The notes beneath the pieces were generated by a model, which had not been told where the DNA came from, ran no database searches, and saw nothing but the letters and a program-made list of their open reading frames with translations. This document shows positions 7,975 to 15,517 of a DNA stretch of 64,000 bases, piece by piece. This stretch comes from Cryomorpha ignava. Lineage in GTDB: Bacteria > Bacteroidota > Bacteroidia > Flavobacteriales_D > Cryomorphaceae. Position 1 is the first letter of the stretch. Every line of letters begins with the position of its first letter. Made by a program: the position numbers and the translations under genes. Location of the stretch: NCBI RefSeq assembly GCF_010686655.1, contig NZ_JAAGVY010000002.1, forward strand, positions 186,001-250,000, given 5' to 3'.

Positions 7975-8163
7975 ATGAAACCGCCAAACAAAAAGTCTGA
8001 AATTAAACCTTGGTTGCCTCTACTCGGGGTAATACCCTTTGTATTTATTTTTCTTTGGATGGAAACCGGAAATTTAGGCACTACTGAAATCATTGTTGCT
8101 TCAACATGTATATTAGTGGCTTTCGGCGCATTGTTTTTTTTAAACCGGAATTCGCGTAAATGA
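7975..8163 (+). CDS. Small membrane protein, two transmembrane helices
   Basis: A 62-residue product with a basic N-terminus (MKPPNKKSEIK), helix 1 around WLPLLGVIPFVFIFLWM, a short GNLGTTE loop and helix 2 around IIVASTCILVAFGALFFL, closing with NRNSRK. Topology would place both termini inside. No family recognised. It lies just before the decayed SDR tail. Confidence 0.45.
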   Translation: MKPPNKKSEIKPWLPLLGVIPFVFIFLWMETGNLGTTEIIVASTCILVAFGALFFLNRNSRK

Positions 8164-8218
8164 TATACACCGAACAGTTGAGAGAGATTGTGATTGAATC
8201 CTTACGATTGGGAGAGTA

Positions 8219-8317
8219 GGAGCTGCCAGATTGTTGGATATGATTTTTAATGGGAATAACACCAGGAAACATTGGTGAGGCAAGTTTTTGAAGGATTATT
8301 TGGTTTCTGGGTGGTGA
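8219..8317 (+). pseudogene. Decayed duplicate of the SDR C-terminus
   Basis: Translation gives GAARLLDMIFNGNNTRKHW-stop-GKFLKDYLVSGW-stop. The intact SDR at 2787-4334 ends [32 protein letters not shown]. About two thirds of the residues are identical over 33 codons; the Cys codon TGC has become TGA. No upstream SDR sequence remains. This is the tail of a lost paralogue or of a duplication. Confidence 0.8.
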
Positions 8318-8377
8318 TTGAGAGTTTTTTTTGACCTAATACCCCCTTTTTTTTCATTTAATCGCTAATTTAGCTTT

Positions 8378-8492
8378 ATGGAGATTGAGAAATTCAATAG
8401 CTATTTACATAACGAAATGCTCACGTGGTATATTTTAAATTGGCTTTTGTATCTCCTTCATCCTTTTGTTTGTCAAAATTTTTATTAATTGG
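8378..8492 (+). pseudogene. Possible MscS-like channel N-terminal remnant
   Basis: After a near -7 box (TAATTTAG, 8366-8373), an ATG at 8378 gives MEIEKFNSYLHNEMLTWYIL; a frame change then gives IGFCISFILLFVKIFINW. Small mechanosensitive channels often start with this kind of helix before their first membrane span. The match is short, so the call is weak. Confidence 0.25.
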
Positions 8493-8555
8493 TAAGCATT
8501 AGGAAATTACTCGATAAAAAGAATCTCGAATATAGAATAAGAACCACCCAGAGCT

Positions 8556-9227
8556 ATGCGACATAAATTATTTATAAGTTATTCAAACTGTGATTCAGAA
8601 AAAGTGGAACTGATCAATACCATTCTAACGCATAATAAGATCTTCACACCTTTAATAATTGCGAAAAATCGTGAACCACTTATGCCTCTTTCTGAAAAAG
8701 TTACTAATGGAATAACATCTGCCGAAGTAGTTATTCCCATCCTGACGAAAAAATCAATTAAAACCCAATGGATTAATCAGGAAATTGGATATGCTAAGGC
8801 CAAAGACAAAGAAATAATACCAATTGTTGAAAGTGGCTTAATAGATAAACTAAAAGGGTTTATTCATAAGCAAATAGACCTACCATACAGTTTTATTCCA
8901 AACATTAATAAATTTCAGGAGCATAAGGATTTTAGCAATATGTTCAAGATATTGCTCATTGATTTAGAAGCAAAATATTCTGATATAGTCGTTTCAGCTT
9001 CTAAGGATGACGTTAAAAAATATTTAGAGAAAGGAAGGCTTATCAAATATGAGGAGGGTAGCAGACATTTTTTAGTTGGTAATACCGTCCACCCTTTTTC
9101 AGATGCCGATACTCCAGCCTATGTTCAGAAACTATTAAAGAGGAAACATGATGATGCTTTAAAAATTGAAAAGAGCCAGTATGATAACTATGAAAAGGGT
9201 AGAAGAGTTTTATTTAAAAAAGTATAA
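8556..9227 (+). CDS. TIR-domain protein, possible defence NADase
   Basis: Residues 1-140 of this 223-residue protein form a TIR domain: KLFISYSNCDSEKVELINTIL (strand A and helix A), a PLMPLSEKVTNGITSAEVVIPILTKKSI segment seen in bacterial TIRs, and QWINQEIGYAKAKDKEIIPIVE. Glu76 in WINQE sits where TIR NADases have their catalytic Glu. The C-terminal 80 residues are lysine-rich and unassigned. Bacterial TIR proteins of this type often deplete NAD after phage sensing. A palindromic element, a membrane protein and a PD-(D/E)XK protein follow on the same strand. The sensor is unknown. Confidence 0.8.
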   Translation: MRHKLFISYSNCDSEKVELINTILTHNKIFTPLIIAKNREPLMPLSEKVTNGITSAEVVIPILTKKSIKTQWINQEIGYAKAKDKEIIPIVESGLIDKLKGFIHKQIDLPYSFIPNINKFQEHKDFSNMFKILLIDLEAKYSDIVVSASKDDVKKYLEKGRLIKYEEGSRHFLVGNTVHPFSDADTPAYVQKLLKRKHDDALKIEKSQYDNYEKGRRVLFKKV

Positions 9228-9267
9228 AAGTATTTTTTAAGGAGCGCTAAAAATTTAAATCGAGCCT

Positions 9268-9304
9268 ATCTAACCGTGCTGCGCTTTTTAGCAAAACGTT
9301 AGAA
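9268..9304. repeat. Short attC-like inverted element after the TIR gene
   Basis: ATCTAAC (9268-9274) and GTTAGAA (9298-9304) flank TGCT (9277-9280) / AGCA (9290-9293). ATCTAAC fits the integron R-box pattern RYYYAAC; GTTAGAA fits GTTRRRY at six of seven positions. The site is shorter than usual attC sites, so it may also be a degenerate terminator or chance hairpin. Confidence 0.35.
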
Positions 9305-9347
9305 TGTATTTGAAAAGTGACATCAAAACACAAGTTATTAGCTGCTT

Positions 9348-9653
9348 ATGATTATTTTGATTCCGATCATATATTATATGGCAGCTGAAGAATATGGTAA
9401 AAACACAGCTTTCATAGCAACCGCTGGAATCGTATTCGTAGGGTCAAGTGCATTGATAACTAGTCGATTGTTGGATAGATATTCTAAAATAGAACGAAAG
9501 GATAATAGGAAAATGATACTTTTAGTTTTTTTGTTCTTGGTAATAGCTTTATTGTCCACCCTTATTTTTGACCTACGGGGCTTGGTAATTTGTCTGTGGC
9601 TGCCTATGTCGATGTTTTTAATTCGTATACTTTTTGGTAATGATAAAACATAA
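9348..9653 (+). CDS. Small membrane protein, four hydrophobic segments
   Basis: A 101-residue protein with hydrophobic stretches near MIILIPIIYYMAA, FIATAGIVFVGSSALI, MILLVFLFLVIALLSTLIF and LVICLWLPMSMFLIRILF and a basic loop (DRYSKIERKDNRK) in the middle. No family recognised. It lies between the TIR gene and the nuclease-like gene; a membrane partner in a defence locus is possible but unproven. Confidence 0.5.
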   Translation: MIILIPIIYYMAAEEYGKNTAFIATAGIVFVGSSALITSRLLDRYSKIERKDNRKMILLVFLFLVIALLSTLIFDLRGLVICLWLPMSMFLIRILFGNDKT

Positions 9654-9975
9654 TTACTTCTATAAAATGGGAATTTAGTCCTTCCGTAAACCATGTCAAT
9701 ATTGTCGTTTTTCGTTGGTTTTTATTTCTTTATACGCAGGTTAGGGTTCGACTTTTTTTGAGACGGCTATTAATATTTTCTTTTAAATGCTATATTTATC
9801 GGAAGAACAGGGAATTGATGATTGAAGATCGAGAAATTCAACACGTAATCCTACATACGAAAGGAGACTTGCCAACGTCTTTTGCCCTGCTATACAAGCG
9901 GATAAAGATAAAAATAGTGATGTTCCAGTTTTTTGGCAACTAACCGAAAAAACAACCGAACTAAAAGAGAAACAG

Positions 9976-11820
9976 ATGAAATTAGAAAAGATACTAGATA
10001 AACTTGGGTCATTAGAGAAGAATTCTTTTATAAAAATAATTGATCACATCATTTCCAAAAACCCTAAGAATTCAAAGGAAATTGAGAAAATCTTAAGTTC
10101 GTCAGATAAAGGATTGAAATCTGTTGACAGCCTTAATATTTCTAATATTTTCACGTTGATTTCAACAGAATTTACAGAACATTTAAAATGTGAATTCCAA
10201 GAGGCCAACTCGCAATTGGACATATTAATTGACATTATAATTCGAGACGGAAATTGCTTGATGAGACAAGATTGGTTTTCAAGATTGTATGATACAGAAA
10301 TCAAGAATCTAAAAGGAAAGATCAAAACTTTGACCGCAGAATTAGAAAATGAAAAATCAGAACTAAGTGAATCCAAAAAACGGGATTACCGAGTATATAA
10401 GGCTTGCTTATCTACCGCCTATACGAACGATATTACTAATAATCGTGATGCCAAAATTACTTCTGATGAGTTGTCGATTATATTAACCTTATCAAAACAA
10501 CTTGGACTTTCCCAAGAGGATATCAAATTGATTAACTATTCTATTTTACCAATCAAAAAAACTGATATTCAAGATGTAATAAACAACTTAAAGAATATCG
10601 GAGTCGTATTTTACTCGAAAAAGGAAAATACAATCTACGTCGCTGATGAAATGGTAAGACTTCTAAGAAAAGTCAGACAAAAAGAAGTGGCCGAAAAATT
10701 TTATAGGCGAACATTGAAATTATTGAGAGAACCAATAATTAATCAAATATCCAAAGAACATAACATTGACAGAAAATTAAATGCTTCTCAAAAAATAGAG
10801 GAGATAATTAAGCAGGGCATCTCGTTCACAGATTTACTCAAAGATGAAATATACAAGGAAGGAACAAATCTAACCGAAAAGAAAAAAAATCTAAATGAGC
10901 TATGTGAGAAAGGTTTAAATATTCCGAATCTGAAAGGCAGCACTATTGAAGACAAAATCAAAAGTTTAATTGACCATTTTGAAAACGTCGAAAAGGACGA
11001 AAAGGTTGGAATATCTATTGATGGATTTGATAAAATGCTCGCGGAACTCAATCAATCACTTCCAAAACTCAATAAGGAACTCAAGGAACAATTTGAGTTG
11101 CAAGATGAATATGTGCTAAGTGCAGATTATCTCCTTGACTATAACATAAAGCCTAGAGATATTTTAGATTTAATTGCCAAGCCAGATTTATCTAAATTCA
11201 CGAAAGACAATGGTATTAAACAGCGTGGAGATGATATCTTAAATATTCTTGATCATTACAAGGATGTTGAAAATCTTTATTTGGAAAACTATGCCAACGT
11301 TGGGTATCGCAACTTAAACTTGCTGAAAGAAAATGGAATTTCGGTTAAGGAAAGTGAGTTAGGTTTGAAGTTTGAAGAGCTTACCAAAGTCATTTTCAAA
11401 GGCTTAGGTTTTGATGTAGATGAAAAGCTTAAAAATGAGTTAAACACAAGCAAGGATATGATCGATATCCTGTTGAACTTGGGGAATAATGAAGTCATAA
11501 TCATAGAGTGTAAAACAAGCAAAGAAAGGGGATACAATAAGTTTAGTTCGGTATCAAGACAATTAAAATCATACCAGAAATTGGCACTTAAAAATGATTT
11601 AAGAATAGTCAAGATACTACTTGTTTCACCTGAATTTAGTGATGATTTTGTTTATGATTGTGAAATGGATACTGAAATGAATTTGTCTCTCTTGACAGCG
11701 GCAACGCTTTCTAAAATATTTGAGGCATTTAAGGCTTCTAAATATCAGGAATTCCCACACGTTTTATTTCGAGATATTGTAATAAATGAAGAGCGGATTA
11801 TTAAGGCATTGTCGAAATAA
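9976..11820 (+). CDS. Large protein with C-terminal PD-(D/E)XK nuclease domain
   Basis: This 614-residue protein is mostly helical and lysine-rich. Residues about 110-300 include a coiled-coil-like stretch (EIKNLKGKIKTLTAELENEK) and a helical region. Near the C-terminus, GLKFEELTKVIFKGLGFDVDE is followed by Asp497 (DMIDILLNLGNN) and Glu511-Cys-Lys513 (IIIECKTSK), the D...ExK catalytic layout of restriction-endonuclease-like nucleases. The frame is open upstream to about 9820 with no ATG, so the N-terminus may have been longer. No methyltransferase lies nearby. A repeat copy follows the stop. Probably a nuclease effector; target and partner unknown. Confidence 0.65.
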   Translation: MKLEKILDKLGSLEKNSFIKIIDHIISKNPKNSKEIEKILSSSDKGLKSVDSLNISNIFTLISTEFTEHLKCEFQEANSQLDILIDIIIRDGNCLMRQDWFSRLYDTEIKNLKGKIKTLTAELENEKSELSESKKRDYRVYKACLSTAYTNDITNNRDAKITSDELSIILTLSKQLGLSQEDIKLINYSILPIKKTDIQDVINNLKNIGVVFYSKKENTIYVADEMVRLLRKVRQKEVAEKFYRRTLKLLREPIINQISKEHNIDRKLNASQKIEEIIKQGISFTDLLKDEIYKEGTNLTEKKKNLNELCEKGLNIPNLKGSTIEDKIKSLIDHFENVEKDEKVGISIDGFDKMLAELNQSLPKLNKELKEQFELQDEYVLSADYLLDYNIKPRDILDLIAKPDLSKFTKDNGIKQRGDDILNILDHYKDVENLYLENYANVGYRNLNLLKENGISVKESELGLKFEELTKVIFKGLGFDVDEKLKNELNTSKDMIDILLNLGNNEVIIIECKTSKERGYNKFSSVSRQLKSYQKLALKNDLRIVKILLVSPEFSDDFVYDCEMDTEMNLSLLTAATLSKIFEAFKASKYQEFPHVLFRDIVINEERIIKALSK

Positions 11821-11834
11821 AAGCCGTTGCCAAA

Positions 11835-11854
11835 ACTCTGCATAGTGCGTACCC
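11835..11854. repeat. Family-1 repeat, half copy D
   Basis: Fifteen bases after the nuclease stop, the segment matches 17 of 20 bases of the left arm of copy A (5110-5129), including the flanking CAA. The right arm is missing, so this is a degenerate copy. Confidence 0.4.
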
Positions 11855-11953
11855 GCTCCGCCGCATTTTCCTTTAATCCGCCCCCCAAAAAGGGCCGTCG
11901 TCTACATCCACTTCTTCTAAAAGCACTACCTTACAGTCCCAAACATCCATCTA

Positions 11954-12418
11954 TTGAAACTAACAGAACTAAGACAAAGACCCGATCTGAAAGCTAACGA
12001 CAAGCTGGAAAGCGCCTATATCCAGTTTGGCAAACTCATCAGTGAGCTTAATGCTAAGGAGATACCAAATGAAGTGGCTCTCGCGATCAACAAAGAAATT
12101 GAAGACCTAAACACCACCACAGACTCGGGTAAGGATTTGAGAAACCACATTCGGCAGAATCAAACACGGATCATCAAACTACTCGAAAAAGAAGTAAAAC
12201 TTGTCACCAGGAATCACCACCGCAACACGTGGTTGGCCATTGGTATGGCAGCCTTTGGCATTCCACTTGGAGTGGCTTTTGGCGCAAGCCTTGGCAATAT
12301 GGCTTTTATCGGAATAGGATTGCCCATTGGCCTGGCAATCGGAGTGGCGGTGGGAACAAAATTAGATAACAAAGCTGCAGAAGAAGGACGACAACTTGAT
12401 TTGGAATTGAAGTATTGA
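11954..12418 (+). CDS. Small protein with glycine-zipper membrane segment
   Basis: A 154-residue protein starting from TTG. The N-terminal 90 residues are helical and charged (LRQRPDLKANDKLESAYIQF; NQTRIIKLLEKEVKLVTRNHH). A glycine-rich hydrophobic region follows (AIGMAAFGIPLGVAFG, then IGIGLPIGLAIGVAVG) with regular small residues, as in glycine-zipper membrane helices that can oligomerise. The short C-terminus is charged. Function unknown; the architecture recurs in Bacteroidota hypothetical proteins. Confidence 0.6.
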   Translation: MKLTELRQRPDLKANDKLESAYIQFGKLISELNAKEIPNEVALAINKEIEDLNTTTDSGKDLRNHIRQNQTRIIKLLEKEVKLVTRNHHRNTWLAIGMAAFGIPLGVAFGASLGNMAFIGIGLPIGLAIGVAVGTKLDNKAAEEGRQLDLELKY

Positions 12419-12610
12419 GGGGGAGTTGGGTTTTGTCGATTTTGTTTGAGTCTTTATGTTTCTAAATTCATCTTTGCTATCAACCTATAAAATCCCATGC
12501 ACGCATTCCGGAAGGAGTTGGGTTACCTCCGCCTTAATTTTCTTATACTTGTTAAAACGAAACAGTTGAGCAGATGGGTTTGATATCTACTATTTTAAGT
12601 CCGTATGAGT

Positions 12611-12652
12611 AATAAGTTTAAATAGTTGCTCTTATTGAATTATTACCAGCAA
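12611..12652 (+). repeat. Repeat related to 4582-4623
   Basis: Shares TAGTTGC, TTATTGAATT and TT(G/A)C in the same order with the segment before the gene at 4631. No gene starts directly after this copy, so a purely promoter role is less likely. Confidence 0.4.
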
Positions 12653-12701
12653 TTGAAGAAAAAACAGAAATAAATTCGAGAAATGAATAAAAAGCCAGGG
12701 C

Positions 12702-12748
12702 CTGAGGTATAGAGTGTATAACCTGTGGGATCCACACCATACAGTTGC
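12702..12748. repeat. Family-1 repeat, copy B
   Basis: The right arm at 12727-12744 matches copy A at 16 of 18 positions; the left arm contains TATAGAGTG where copy A has TATAGTG. It lies 60 bases before the antitoxin gene at 12809. Confidence 0.45.
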
Positions 12749-12808
12749 ATAATCTACCAGAATTTGATAAGTCACCAGCAATACGTATATTTGAATAAAT
12801 ATTTACGT

Positions 12809-13048
12809 ATGAATACCAAGCTGACATTATCTTTGAAAAAATCCGTTATTGAAAGAGCTAAACAATATGCGCGAAAAAACAATCAAAGTCTCTCTCAAGT
12901 TATTGAATCGTATTTAGACAAAATCACTTCTAACAACGCAGAATACGGTGATAAGGAGCTTGATTCAATTCGTGGCATAATTACTTTGCCAAAAGATTTT
13001 GACCCAAAAAAGGAAATGAACAAAATCAGAATCCAAAAACATGGCTGA
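12809..13048 (+). CDS. DUF6364-like ribbon-helix-helix antitoxin
   Basis: ATG at 12809 gives a 79-residue protein, MNTKLTLSLKKSVIERAKQY, followed by ARKNNQSLSQVIESYLDKI and an acidic tail ending FDPKKEMNKIRIQKHG. A beta strand plus two helices is the ribbon-helix-helix layout, and this start is typical of DUF6364 antitoxins paired with PIN toxins. The frame extends upstream to 12725, but that part is unlike the family. It overlaps the toxin start by eight bases. Confidence 0.82.
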   Translation: MNTKLTLSLKKSVIERAKQYARKNNQSLSQVIESYLDKITSNNAEYGDKELDSIRGIITLPKDFDPKKEMNKIRIQKHG

Positions 13049-13460
13049 GAATAATCTATTTATAGATACGAATGTGATTATTGATTTACTTGCGGATAGG
13101 CTGCCGTTTTCGAATGCGGCTTTTGAAATATTTCATAAATCAAACAGGTCGAGGTGGAATCTTTATACTTCTTCAAATTCAATAATAACTTCTTTTTACA
13201 TAATTGAAAAAAACGTGAATTCTAAACTTGCTAATAAGGCAATTCGAACGATTCTCAATAGAGTTACAGTGCAAGATCTAAATAAGTTAGATTTGCTTAA
13301 TGCTTTAAATTCGAGTACTGCCGATCTTGAAGATGCGGCTCAAATTGGATGTGCTAAAAAAATCGGAAAAATAAATTTCATTGTCACAAGGGACAGAAAA
13401 GGGTTTGAGAGATCTCAAATTGAAATTATTTCTCCTGACGAATTAGTGAATACCCAATAA
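13041..13460 (+). CDS. vapC: VapC-like PIN-domain toxin
   Basis: The 139-residue protein starts NNLFIDTNVIIDLLADR, with the first PIN Asp, then has EIFHKS in helix 1, SIITSFYIIEKNV with an acidic residue, LEDAAQIGCAKKIG with the central acidic pair and a late IVTRDRKGFERS with the last Asp. Length and order fit VapC RNases. It overlaps its antitoxin by eight bases. Intact pair, so probably active. Target RNA unknown. Confidence 0.88.
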   Translation: MAENNLFIDTNVIIDLLADRLPFSNAAFEIFHKSNRSRWNLYTSSNSIITSFYIIEKNVNSKLANKAIRTILNRVTVQDLNKLDLLNALNSSTADLEDAAQIGCAKKIGKINFIVTRDRKGFERSQIEIISPDELVNTQ

Positions 13461-13935
13461 TCCGATTCCGATAGATAACACGCTACGATGGTGCCAGATA
13501 GGCTGTTGCTAAATCTGTAACATCACGATAATAGTTTATCAAGCTACAATGACTCAATTAATATTCGAAAAATTAAAGTAAAACAACTGGTAATATTTTG
13601 GATAGTCCATAACCACCGGGATACGTACGATACATTTGCCGTTAGCATTCCCAATCAAAAGCGTATGAAGTGACCTGACTGTAAACGCATGGAAAATCGG
13701 AGTCATTCATGCTTCATTCAAGGAAAGTGAATAATTTGATGCTCTGTCGGGGTATGACGAATCGTTTAAATTAATTCAAGTATTGCCAGCACGCATCACG
13801 GCATGTGGCCCATATCTGCTCCGGCTAAGCATGGCTTCCCAAAATGACTTGCTATGCCTTTTAAGAATACAAGTACATCCATAATTTACCATTCCTAGAT
13901 TGGGATAGCCAGGATATTCAAACTACCTTTCTACC
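13461..13935. other. Gap holding one family-1 repeat
   Basis: No coding frame is convincing. The repeat copy C at 13584-13646 is the only structure recognised. Confidence 0.4.
13584..13646. repeat. Family-1 repeat, copy C
   Basis: Outer CAAC (13584-13587) and GTTAGC (13641-13646) flank GGATAGTCCATAACC and GGGATACGTACGATACA (13618 on), which match copy A at 15 of 18 bases. Spacing between the outer boxes is close to that in copy A, supporting a shared element. Confidence 0.45.
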
Positions 13936-14715
13936 ATGTTGAAGAAATTATTGATAGCCTTTTCCCTCCTTCTTCACTTTGGAGTATACGCTCAACTCGC
14001 TGATGGCAGCACGGCACCCGATTTCACCCTCACGGATTATAATGGAATAGAGCATAATTTATATTCATACCTGGATGCAGATATAACCGTTATTGTTGAG
14101 ATATTCGCAGCGCATTGTCCTAATTGCTGGGCATATCACCAAACACACACCCTGAAAAACCTATACAATACATACGGACCAGATGGCACAAATGAAGTGA
14201 TGGTACTGACCTTGGAACACGACCAATGGAACGGTCACGACGCCTTCATCGGAGTAGGTCCGGCATGGGTAACCCAAGGAAATTGGTTAGAAGGAACACC
14301 CTTCCCGATCTTTAATGTGGAAGATCCAGACCGCGGTGTATTTGATGATTACAATGTGGTAGGCTACCCGGTTGTCTATAAAATTTGTCCCAATAAAATT
14401 GTCGAAAGGATTTCTACTTCCGCAACAACTCAACAGATCTACGAAAAAGTACAAGCTTGCCAGTTAGCGCTTTCCATCAACGAAATCACCGACTTGGGAG
14501 ATGTTTATTACGATGCTAAGACTGGAAATCTGAACATATCCGCTTACGAAAAAGTGAGATCCATTCGCGTGATGACTGTCACGGGGCAAATAGTGCGAAC
14601 AACCATAGCCATGGTTTCAAATGAGATTCACCTTGGCTATCTCCAATCGGGAATTTACCTCTTTGAAATCCGTACCGACAACACGACGCTAGTTCGCAAA
14701 TTCTATTTGGATTAA
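13936..14715 (+). CDS. Secreted thioredoxin-like protein with T9SS sorting domain
   Basis: The 259-residue protein has a signal peptide (MLKKLLIAFSLLLHFGVYAQ), then a thioredoxin-like domain: GSTAPDFTLTDYNG, the CxxC motif C61-P-N-C64 and a cis-Pro-like GYPVVYKI. The last 75 residues form a type A T9SS sorting domain (IRVMTVTGQIV; LGYLQSGIYLFEIRT; RKFYLD). It would cross the inner membrane by Sec and the outer membrane by T9SS. Role: extracytoplasmic thiol chemistry or redox sensing; partners unknown. It is evidence for a Bacteroidota host. Confidence 0.88.
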   Translation: MLKKLLIAFSLLLHFGVYAQLADGSTAPDFTLTDYNGIEHNLYSYLDADITVIVEIFAAHCPNCWAYHQTHTLKNLYNTYGPDGTNEVMVLTLEHDQWNGHDAFIGVGPAWVTQGNWLEGTPFPIFNVEDPDRGVFDDYNVVGYPVVYKICPNKIVERISTSATTQQIYEKVQACQLALSINEITDLGDVYYDAKTGNLNISAYEKVRSIRVMTVTGQIVRTTIAMVSNEIHLGYLQSGIYLFEIRTDNTTLVRKFYLD

Positions 14716-14859
14716 AATCTTCCTTTTCCCATTACTAAAATTGATACCTCGCATAAAGTCAATGCCTCGCGGCTATGCCCGAAATCGGATCACAAAATCC
14801 GCACAAACCTCAAAAATAATGACTATTACTGTAGCATGTGGAATAACCCCATTCATGAA

Positions 14860-14879
14860 ATAAGCGCAATTGCACTTAT
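14860..14879. repeat. Palindrome ATAAGcGCAA / TTGCaCTTAT
   Basis: Same palindrome as at 4544-4566 without the three central bases, with the same single c/a mismatch. It lies in the gap before the GNAT/Xre module. Confidence 0.5.
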
Positions 14880-14987
14880 TCAATTCTGTCAAAAGCCCGC
14901 GCTTAGCAAGCATCTTCATAATCTGCAGGTTGACTGTTATGTGAACCTTTTAGGTATCAATTAATAAGTGACGAGGTAAATAATATC

Positions 14988-15024
14988 AGTTTATTAAATT
15001 GATAAACTATGTTTTGTATATTTG
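14988..15024 (+). promoter_or_regulatory. Promoter and operator of the GNAT/Xre module
   Basis: A perfect inverted repeat AGTTTAT (14988-14994) / ATAAACT (15002-15008) overlaps the -33 region (TTG at 14999) and is followed by a -7 box TATATTTG at 15017-15024. AAAGGGA precedes the ATG at 15044. The layout suits autorepression by the Xre-type partner protein. Confidence 0.6.
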
Positions 15025-15043
15025 TATTATTTCAAAGGGATAT

Positions 15044-15517
15044 ATGAAATTAAAGCACCTTCCATCAGATAATGAATTGGACGCCGCAATTTCTGAAGTA
15101 TCAAAAGAAGATTTCAATAGAATAAAGAGGGATAAGAATTTTTCCTTTGACTGGCAATTTGAAGAAACAAATGATGTTTATAAAATGCAGCTTGTTTCTG
15201 AAAAGACAGAAATACTAGGATTGATGTCATTGATTGATCGGAAGGATGAATACAGAATTCATATAAATTTATTAGAAACAAATGAGCGGCAGCGAGGTAA
15301 GAATAATGGGATTGATAATATAGCTGCATGCCTTATCGCATTTGCGGCAGAAATCGCAATAAAAAGAGGCTATTATGGATTTGTTTCTTTAACACCTAAA
15401 ACAAAATTGATTGATCATTACCAAGATAAATATGGCTTTCGTCAATACGGTCGCTATTTGGGCATAGATGGAGTTACATCACAAAATCTAGTAGAAAAAC
15501 ATTTGAAAGATGAGTAA
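15044..15517 (+). CDS. GNAT-family acetyltransferase, candidate TA toxin
   Basis: ATG at 15044 is chosen over the frame's first start at 14999 because AAAGGGA lies just upstream and the promoter ends at 15024. The 157-residue protein has a GNAT fold pattern: a central strand EYRIHINLLETNERQRGKNN, a pyrophosphate-loop-like region followed by IDNIAACLIAFAAEIAIKRGYYGFVSLTP, and LIDHYQDKYGFRQYGRYLG, the typical distal helix and strand. It overlaps an Xre-type gene by eight bases and has a palindromic operator. GNAT toxins of TA systems acetylate aminoacyl-tRNA; whether this one does is inference. Confidence 0.72.
   Translation: MKLKHLPSDNELDAAISEVSKEDFNRIKRDKNFSFDWQFEETNDVYKMQLVSEKTEILGLMSLIDRKDEYRIHINLLETNERQRGKNNGIDNIAACLIAFAAEIAIKRGYYGFVSLTPKTKLIDHYQDKYGFRQYGRYLGIDGVTSQNLVEKHLKDE

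Noticed and set aside
9758-9943. 61-codon ORF before the PD-(D/E)XK gene
   Set aside because: The frame of the nuclease gene is also open here with more plausible content; no family match for the ORF.
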